DNA of 16,374 bases. Origin: an uncultured Atopobium sp. Its GTDB lineage: Bacteria; Actinomycetota; Coriobacteriia; Coriobacteriales; Atopobiaceae. The DNA is taken from positions 1-16,374 of the forward strand of contig CAKAPG010000016.1 of assembly GCA_916715765.1 (NCBI GenBank). The letters run 5' to 3'. The notes beneath the pieces are model-generated. The model searched no databases. It was not told the origin of the DNA and saw only the letters and a list, made by a program, of their open reading frames with translations. This document shows, one piece after another, positions 7,336-12,507 of this stretch; the first letter of the stretch is position 1; each line of letters opens with the position of its first letter. The position numbers were made by a program, and so were the translations under genes.

Positions 7336-7453
7336 GCCTGAAAAGTAAAAAGAATCTGTATTTGAGATACAGATTCTTTGATGAAATCAGGCAAATCCAC
7401 AGTTTCTTTTGCGTTTTTAGGCAAGAATTACAGATTCTTTGCAGAAATCAGGC
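7336..7453. repeat. Repeat array B: one inverted and three direct 26-bp units
   Basis: The units are 7336-7361 (minus orientation), 7367-7392, 7397-7422 and 7428-7453 (plus), all exactly 26 bp and separated by 5, 4 and 5 bases. They share ACAG near the start, TTCTTT in the middle and YAGGC at the end. The last direct units of arrays A and B also resemble each other (CAGA, then GAAATCAGGC or GAAAATCAGGC), so the arrays are related. The head-to-head pair forms a 12-bp stem. Confidence 0.8.
7349..7379 (-). terminator. Hairpin that may terminate the FMN reductase transcript
   Basis: AAAGAATCTGTA (7349-7360) pairs perfectly with TACAGATTCTTT (7368-7379) over a 7-base loop, and on the minus strand is followed by TTACTTTT. 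It lies about 180 bases past the reductase stop. The stem is A+T-rich and is also the centre of array B, so termination may be incidental. Confidence 0.45.
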
Positions 7454-7558
7454 GCGCATTGCGGTCACGAGCTTGCGGACGCGCTATGTGGGCGAACGCG
7501 CCATGCGGTTGCGAGCAGGACGAGCGCGCAGGTCGGGCTCGTACGCTAGACACGCACC

Positions 7559-8107
7559 TTACAACGCGGCGAGAAAATCCTCTGCCTGCTGAGCAATTGC
7601 CTGGTGAACCTCGGGCTCTGGCTCCCAAGTTCCCTCAGTCCAGGCGGTTACAGGAAGCGAGAAACCATTGAACGGCTCAACCGGCTTGGTGTGCAGAGCC
7701 AAGAACTGCTGTTTTACCACGGCAAGCGATCCTGCAGTCTTGTTTCGGCCGCCAACGCCGCTTGCAGTAACAACCTTGCCAGCAATGGCGGTCTCAGATT
7801 TCTTCTCGTAATCAGAAGTGAGCGGACGGCTCAGCCAGTCCAGGATGTTCTTAACGGTACCGGGGATGCTGTAGTTGTACTCCGGGGTAAAGAGCCACAC
7901 GCCGTCAGCAGCCATGACAGCATCCCTGACTTTCTGAACACCCTCAGGAGCTGGGAATTCTTCGTCTTGGTTGAGCAAAGGGACGTCCAAAACGTCAACT
8001 ACCTCGATCTCTGCCTTGCCTTCGAGTGCCTTTGCAGCAACCTGGCTCAACGTCTTGTTGAACGAGTTCTTACGGCCAGAACCGATGATAAATACAATTT
8101 TCTTCAT
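7559..8107 (-). CDS. NADPH-dependent FMN reductase / quinone reductase family protein
   Basis: The 182-residue protein is a cytoplasmic flavodoxin-fold reductase that passes electrons from NAD(P)H through bound FMN to flavin, quinone or azo substrates. The N-terminal FMN phosphate-binding loop reads GSGRKNSFN (residues 9-17), and the second FMN-contact motif is TPEYNYSIPGTVKNILDW (about 74-91). Full length fits the family (about 180). The ATG at 8107 has GAGAGG eight bases upstream. It is separated from the upstream gene by a terminator (8143-8178), so it probably has its own promoter. The electron acceptor cannot be told from sequence; azoreductase and chromate reductase are common but weak labels for this family. 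Confidence 0.88.
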   Translation of the reverse strand: MKKIVFIIGSGRKNSFNKTLSQVAAKALEGKAEIEVVDVLDVPLLNQDEEFPAPEGVQKVRDAVMAADGVWLFTPEYNYSIPGTVKNILDWLSRPLTSDYEKKSETAIAGKVVTASGVGGRNKTAGSLAVVKQQFLALHTKPVEPFNGFSLPVTAWTEGTWEPEPEVHQAIAQQAEDFLAAL

Positions 8108-8142
8108 GAGCAGACCTCTCCGTGAGTGCTACGTAAATATAA

Positions 8143-8178
8143 AAATCATGCACGAGCAAACCTGCCCGTACATGATTT
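8143..8178 (-). terminator. Rho-independent terminator after the fRMsr gene
   Basis: AAATCATG (8143-8150) pairs with CATGATTT (8171-8178), extended after one mismatch by ACG/CGT. On the minus strand the right arm runs into TTTTTATATTT. It lies about 30 bases past the stop at 8210 and ends the inferred pepF operon. Confidence 0.75.
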
Positions 8179-8209
8179 GTGTACCCAAATGTTAGTTCTG
8201 TAGTCGTAT

Positions 8210-8755
8210 TTAACAGAAGTCCGAGAAATTCGCACAGCTCTCAAGCACTTTTACCACCTGCTCAAGACCGGTGAGGTCTTCCTGGGTGAACCTTGCCACG
8301 CTTGGACTATCAATGTCCAGCACGCCAACTACCTGCTCACCCTTGAAGATAGGAACAACTACCTCGGAGTTGGATGCAGAATCGCATGCAATATGTCCCG
8401 GGAACTGATGCACGTCCTCTACCAGCTGACTTGTCTTTGTTACCGCGGCCGTGCCGCACACTCCCCGTCCAAAAGGAATGCGCACGCAGGCAACTTTGCC
8501 CTGGAACGGTCCTAGGCGCAGCTCGGGAGTGCGCGACTCGTGGTCGCTCGGGGCTACGTCCGGCTCCGCACCCGGCTCCGTGCTCGGCTCCGCTCCCGAC
8601 ACCGTGACAGGATCTACCAGGTAGAACCCTACCCAGTTGATGTCGTCCAGAGCGTCCCACAAAAGAGCTGCAGCGTTGGACAACACCGGTAGCCAGTGAG
8701 CATCAATCTCGGCAAGCGAGACAATCTGTTTTGCAAGCAAACCGTAATCAGTCAT
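8210..8755 (-). CDS. msrC: Free methionine-R-sulfoxide reductase (GAF-domain fRMsr) with repeat insert
   Basis: The 181-residue single GAF-domain enzyme reduces free L-methionine-(R)-sulfoxide, repairing oxidised methionine with thioredoxin-type reducing power. It carries the family core DINWVGFYL (38-46), LGPFQGKVAC (81-90), GRGVCGTA (96-103) and FPGHIACDSASNSE (118-131). The redox cysteines are Cys90, Cys100 and Cys124, with the 10- and 24-residue spacing of E. coli fRMsr. Between FYL and LGPF, where E. coli has a short loop, is an insert of roughly 27 residues with GAEP-STEP-GAEP repeats, encoded by three 12-bp tandem units at 8561-8596. The start codon is only two bases beyond the stop of the glyoxalase gene, so the two are translated from one message. 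The binding site is weak (AGAGAAG), which fits coupling. Confidence 0.9.
   Translation of the reverse strand: MTDYGLLAKQIVSLAEIDAHWLPVLSNAAALLWDALDDINWVGFYLVDPVTVSGAEPSTEPGAEPDVAPSDHESRTPELRLGPFQGKVACVRIPFGRGVCGTAAVTKTSQLVEDVHQFPGHIACDSASNSEVVVPIFKGEQVVGVLDIDSPSVARFTQEDLTGLEQVVKVLESCANFSDFC
8561..8596. repeat. Three 12-bp tandem repeats inside the fRMsr gene
   Basis: CGGCTCCG followed by four variable bases occurs three times in a row (8561, 8573, 8585). Being in-frame, it encodes alternating four-residue units (GAEP, STEP, GAEP) in a loop of the GAF domain; copy number could change without a frameshift. Confidence 0.8.
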
Positions 8756-8757
8756 GT

Positions 8758-9126
8758 TTACTTCTCTGGCAGAATCTCAATCCAGCAGCCATCAGGGTCT
8801 GCGATAAAGTAGAGACCCATCTTTGGGTTCTCTTTAACGATGCAGCCCATCTCCTCGTGAAGCGCATGGAACGCATCAAAATCGTCAACACGGAATGCAA
8901 TGTGCGTGTCTTTTCCGCCGTTGTCATAAGGCTCTACCCAACCGCGGTTCCACGTGAGCTCCAGCTCAAAAGGAGACCAGTCGTTTACCAAAAACGTGTT
9001 GGTCCAAGAGCCGTCCTCTGGTCCCTTAACGCGGTCAACACGGAATCCCAGAGCCTTCTTGTAAAACTCGACGGTTTTCTCGTTATCCAAAACATGAGTG
9101 CAGCGGTGAACAAATCGTGCCTGCAT
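8758..9126 (-). CDS. Glyoxalase I-like protein (VOC superfamily)
   Basis: This 122-residue protein has the vicinal-oxygen-chelate fold and resembles lactoylglutathione lyase (GloA), which isomerises the methylglyoxal-thiol adduct. The four metal ligands of E. coli GloA (His5, Glu56, His74, Glu122) correspond to His7, Glu56, His75 and Glu117, all present. Conserved stretches are TVEFYKKALGFRV (18-30), ELELTWNRG, DTHIAFRVDD and DPDGCWIEILPE. The ATG at 9126 has an ideal AAAGGAGG site. It lies 66 bases downstream of pepF and two bases ahead of the fRMsr gene on the same strand. Actinobacteria often lack glutathione, so the thiol partner may be different; detoxification of methylglyoxal is likely but not proven. 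Confidence 0.85.
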   Translation of the reverse strand: MQARFVHRCTHVLDNEKTVEFYKKALGFRVDRVKGPEDGSWTNTFLVNDWSPFELELTWNRGWVEPYDNGGKDTHIAFRVDDFDAFHALHEEMGCIVKENPKMGLYFIADPDGCWIEILPEK

Positions 9127-9192
9127 AAATCCTCCTTTGTTGTACGCGCCCGGCCGCGCGGTCGTACCCGATCGCGCCCGTAGCCGTCGCGC

Positions 9193-10986
9193 TTAGTTGA
9201 GCTCCTGCACAAGCTGGTCGACAAGCTCGCCGAAGTACTTGAGCGCAGCGTTAACGGGGTCTGGAGTTGCCATGTCAACGCCAGCACCGCGAAGCAGCTC
9301 GATTGGAGTCTTGGAGCAGCCGCCGGACAGGTAGCCGATGTAGTCCTTGACCGCAGGCTCGCCCTCGGAAAGGATGCGCTGCGACAGGGCAATAGCTGCC
9401 GAGAAACCAATGCAGTACTGGTAGACGTAGAAGTTGTAGTAGAAGTGAGGGATGCGCGACCACTCCAGCTTAATCTCTTCGTCCAGCTCAATGCCAGGTC
9501 CAAAGTACTCTGCACAAAGCTTGCCATAGCGCTCGGAGAGAACCTCGGCGTTCAGAGCCACGCCGTCAGCATTCATCTGGCTGATATCGCGCTCAAACTC
9601 GGCAAACATGCACTGGCGATAAATGGTGCCACGGAAGCCCTCAAGGAAGTGGTTGAGGATGTACGCATGACGGGCAGGATCGGTCTCGTGCTCAAGCAGG
9701 TAGTGCGAGAGCAGCGCCTCGTTGCAGGTAGATGCAACCTCTGCAACAAAGATAGAGTAATCAGAGTAGGTAATCTCCTGGTTGTGGGACGAGAAATACG
9801 TGTGCAGGGAGTGGCCCATCTCGTGAATGAGAGTGTAAACGTCGTCGAGGCCGCCCTGGAAGTTGAGGAGCATAACAGGGTTCATACCCTTGCCACCTGC
9901 GGAATAAGCACCGGAGCGCTTACCTGGGGTCTCATACACGTCAACCCAACGGCTCTCCAGGCCCTTTTTGACCAGGTTAACGTACTCCTCGCCCATAGGT
10001 GCCAGAGCCTTAACAATAAGGTCGCAAGCCTCCTCGTAGGTGAACTTCATGTCAACATCGTCAACAAGAGGAGTGTAGACATCCCAGAAGTGCAGCTCAT
10101 CCAAGCCCATAACACGCTTGCGCAGGTCAACGTACTTGTAAAACGCTGGGAAATTCTGGTGAACGGCGTCAATCAGGTTGTTGTAGACCTCAACAGGAAT
10201 CTCGTTCTCTGCAAGAGCAGCCTCAAGGGAGCTTGCATATTTTCTAGATGACGAGAAGAACTGCAGGTTCTTAACCTGACTGGTCAGAATTGCAGCGGAG
10301 GTGTTACGGAACTCGCCAAAGCGGCTGTAAAGCTGTTTGAATGCGGACTCACGCAGGACGCGGTCGGCATCCATCAGCAGAGGAACAAATGAACCGCTGG
10401 TTAGCTTATGGGTCTTGCCCTCAGAGTCAACTGCGTCATCGAAGGTAAGGTCCGCGTCATCAAACATGGAGAAGATGTTGGTTGGCTGAACAGCAAGCTC
10501 TTCAGCGCGTGCCAAAAGAGCCTCTTCCTCAGCAGAAAGGGTGTGCTCACGCTGGTTCAAGATCTTATTGAGCTTACGACGATAGAACTCAAGCGCTGGA
10601 ACCTCTGCGTAGAACTTCTCGACAGATTCTGCTGGAATTGCAAGAAGCTCTGCAGCAAACCAAGAAGTTGCCTCGCCAATCTGCGTATATACGCTGGTAG
10701 CATTTGCGACGTATGCCTGGTACTTGGCTACGCGGGTATCCTCATCACTCTTGCGCTCAGCGTAGTTGATAATCTTGTAGAGCAGAAGGTTCATCTGGTC
10801 CTCAAGCTGCAGAAACTCCAGAAGAGCCTGAGAAGAGGTAGAAATCTTGCCCTTGAACGCAAGCAGCTTTGGACAGTAAGCCTTAAGCTCCTCGAGCCCA
10901 GCCTCAAATGCCTCATCGCTAGGGAACATTGAGGACAGATCCCACTTATATTTGCTGTCAATTTCTTCGCGAGACTCGTATGCCAT
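9193..10986 (-). CDS. pepF: Oligoendopeptidase F (M3 family zinc metallopeptidase)
   Basis: The 597-residue protein is a cytoplasmic peptidase that cuts short peptides, usually of about 7-17 residues. The zinc site is HEMGH (388-392, HExxH) and the third ligand is probably Glu416 in FVAEVAST. Other family marks are the N-terminal KYKWDLSSMF (12-21) and KRSGAYSAGGKGMNPVMLLNF (356-376). Length is as expected for PepF (about 600). I chose ATG at 10986 because AAGGAAGG lies three bases upstream; an in-frame ATG at 11019 would add 11 residues without a good site. It is the first gene of a probable operon with the glyoxalase and fRMsr genes. A promoter is presumably within 10987-11190, but no clear -35/-10 pair was found. 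Confidence 0.95.
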   Translation of the reverse strand: MAYESREEIDSKYKWDLSSMFPSDEAFEAGLEELKAYCPKLLAFKGKISTSSQALLEFLQLEDQMNLLLYKIINYAERKSDEDTRVAKYQAYVANATSVYTQIGEATSWFAAELLAIPAESVEKFYAEVPALEFYRRKLNKILNQREHTLSAEEEALLARAEELAVQPTNIFSMFDDADLTFDDAVDSEGKTHKLTSGSFVPLLMDADRVLRESAFKQLYSRFGEFRNTSAAILTSQVKNLQFFSSSRKYASSLEAALAENEIPVEVYNNLIDAVHQNFPAFYKYVDLRKRVMGLDELHFWDVYTPLVDDVDMKFTYEEACDLIVKALAPMGEEYVNLVKKGLESRWVDVYETPGKRSGAYSAGGKGMNPVMLLNFQGGLDDVYTLIHEMGHSLHTYFSSHNQEITYSDYSIFVAEVASTCNEALLSHYLLEHETDPARHAYILNHFLEGFRGTIYRQCMFAEFERDISQMNADGVALNAEVLSERYGKLCAEYFGPGIELDEEIKLEWSRIPHFYYNFYVYQYCIGFSAAIALSQRILSEGEPAVKDYIGYLSGGCSKTPIELLRGAGVDMATPDPVNAALKYFGELVDQLVQELN

Positions 10987-11188
10987 GAGCCTTCCTTTCT
11001 TGACCGGGTCAGTATTCACTGCTATTTAGTGTCCCACATACGCGCTGATTTCATGCTGATAACAAGAAAAAATGAACCCATTTGATACAAATCGTCAATC
11101 GAGCAAAACCTTCACGTCTCCATCCCTACCGTTCGCGGAAAATGTCAGCTTTGGTGAACAAACAGCAAATCCGTGTGCCCAGCAGAGA

Positions 11189-11194
11189 TATAAT
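11189..11194 (+). promoter_or_regulatory. -10 box candidate for the alpha/beta hydrolase gene
   Basis: A perfect TATAAT is 30 bases upstream of the ATG at 11224. No good -35 hexamer occurs at the usual distance. If used, transcription would begin near 11201, which argues against the in-frame GTG at 11200 as the start codon. Confidence 0.4.
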
Positions 11195-11223
11195 CGCAGG
11201 TGAACAATGGATGGAGAACTGCC

Positions 11224-11991
11224 ATGAAGATGCACCTCATTGAGCCCGACGCTTGTGCTGAGACCACACCTACCGTGTTGCTAATTCATCCCATGCTCTC
11301 GTCTGCAGAGGGAATGAAGACTGTTCTTGTGAGCAACATGGGTGACGACCTGCGTTATCTGGTCCCAGATCTTGCCGCTCACGGGGAAGAAGATGCAACG
11401 GAATATGTCTCAGCCTCTCAAGAAGCTGCGCAGATTCATGACTGCCTGCTGGAGCACGACATAACCCATCTCTCCTTGGGCTTTGGCGCCTCCTTAGGCG
11501 GAGTGGTTCTGTCTGAGCTCCTCAAGTTCCCCGATTTAGTCTTTGACCATCTCTTCTTTGAGGGAACAAGCTTCTGGACAGGAGGATTTCTTGCCTCCGC
11601 GCTTGAGTTTGTACTCAAGAAAGTGTTCCTTGCCAAGCACCGCAAAGCCATTGCAGACCCCGAGTTATCCGTGCAAAAGATGGAACAACTTTACGGAAAA
11701 ATTGCAGCTAAACCTATGTCAGAGCACTTTATTGCGATGAGCGACCAAAGCATCCAGAACATCATTCACGACTGCAGCAATGTTGACCTCCCCGCCCTTA
11801 GCCCCGAGGTACAACGCCGCTGCATCTTCACGTATGGCGAGAAGGACTTTGACTTGAAACGCGCAAGGAAGGTTCTGCCCAAAGTCTATCCCGATGCCAC
11901 GCTTACTATCTGGCAAGGTTATGATCACTGCGAGCGCATGACTAGCGATTCAGCAGCGTATGGCCGGATGCTCAGAGAGCTTGTGATTTAG
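11224..11991 (+). CDS. Alpha/beta hydrolase-fold protein
   Basis: The 255-residue protein has the hydrolase layout: an early strand with TVLLIHPML (17-25, oxyanion-hole region), the nucleophile elbow GASLGG (Ser90), and a late acid and histidine in GEKDFD and GYDHCERM. There is no signal peptide, so it is cytoplasmic. The start ATG at 11224 has GGAG seven bases upstream. It stands alone on the plus strand, divergent from pepF and convergent with the gene pair at 12127-15335. The substrate (ester, amide or lactone) cannot be told. The region between the core strand and the acid (about residues 115-180) is a helical cap and is not recognised. Confidence 0.75.
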   Translation: MKMHLIEPDACAETTPTVLLIHPMLSSAEGMKTVLVSNMGDDLRYLVPDLAAHGEEDATEYVSASQEAAQIHDCLLEHDITHLSLGFGASLGGVVLSELLKFPDLVFDHLFFEGTSFWTGGFLASALEFVLKKVFLAKHRKAIADPELSVQKMEQLYGKIAAKPMSEHFIAMSDQSIQNIIHDCSNVDLPALSPEVQRRCIFTYGEKDFDLKRARKVLPKVYPDATLTIWQGYDHCERMTSDSAAYGRMLRELVI

Positions 11992-12126
11992 AGAGCAAAA
12001 CTCGTAATGGACGCCTCCAATCTGAATGTTCTCCTGAAAACCTTAAAAATATCAAGATTGATTCTGTATAAAAGTACTTATAAACAGCTGTGCTAATTCA
12101 ATATTGCACAACTTACATCAGACATC

Positions 12127-12507
12127 CTAAATCTCTAGATTTGTGTATCTACAAGAAGCCTTTTTGATTTTTTCAATTGCCCTTTTTGATGTTGACTGTT
12201 TTATTAAACCTTCTTTTGCATACGCCGCTATCGAACACTTATGCTGATCTATAAGTGCAATAACTATTGCTTCATTTGCGTCAAATATACCTGCCTTGAT
12301 AGCAGCTATATAAATACTCTTGTCCAAATCTTCTTTTAAAATAATTCCAGTCTCACTAAATATATCTCTAATTGCATTTAACACATTAATATTCTTTGGA
12401 AATACAATTTCGATAGCATCTTTACTATTCTTGTCGTCGATTGTTATTCCAAGCGGTGCACCATATTCTTCAATGACAAAATCTAGCTTATTCAAATCGC
12501 CTTTCAT
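12127..12507 (-). CDS. Small protein of unknown function, coupled partner of the PARG-fusion gene
   Basis: The 126-residue protein is not recognised. It starts at ATG 12507, which overlaps the stop of the upstream 943-residue gene as ATGA, with AAGAGAAG five bases upstream, so the two are translationally coupled and should be made in a fixed ratio. It has no signal peptide or membrane segment. The first half is acidic and looks mixed alpha/beta (LDFVIEEYG, DAIEIVFP), followed by a helical middle (IYIAAIKAGIFDANEAIVIALIDQHK) and a lysine-rich C-terminus. It is A+T-rich like its neighbour. Position after a large toxin-like or nuclease-like gene suggests an immunity protein or cofactor; this is inference only. 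Confidence 0.8.
   Translation of the reverse strand: MKGDLNKLDFVIEEYGAPLGITIDDKNSKDAIEIVFPKNINVLNAIRDIFSETGIILKEDLDKSIYIAAIKAGIFDANEAIVIALIDQHKCSIAAYAKEGLIKQSTSKRAIEKIKKASCRYTNLEI

Larger units (their letters stand above)
6912..7558. other. Gene-free region with terminators and repeat arrays
   Basis: No reading frame here looks like a gene. It holds the terminator of the upstream lipoprotein gene, a pair of GC-rich 33-bp repeats, two related arrays of 26-27-bp units (listed separately), and a GC-rich tail (7454-7558) with no clear structure. Confidence 0.7.

Noticed and set aside
7158..7453. CRISPR array
   Set aside because: The gaps are 4-5 bp rather than spacer-sized, the units vary and change orientation, and there are no cas genes.
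9445..10251. Plus-strand open frame opposite pepF
   Set aside because: Antisense shadow of a well-conserved metallopeptidase; no family pattern.
12068..12084. A+T-rich symmetric stretch between the converging hydrolase and small-partner genes as a shared terminator
   Set aside because: The stem would contain almost no G-C pairs and the arms are not aligned around one centre; no real hairpin.
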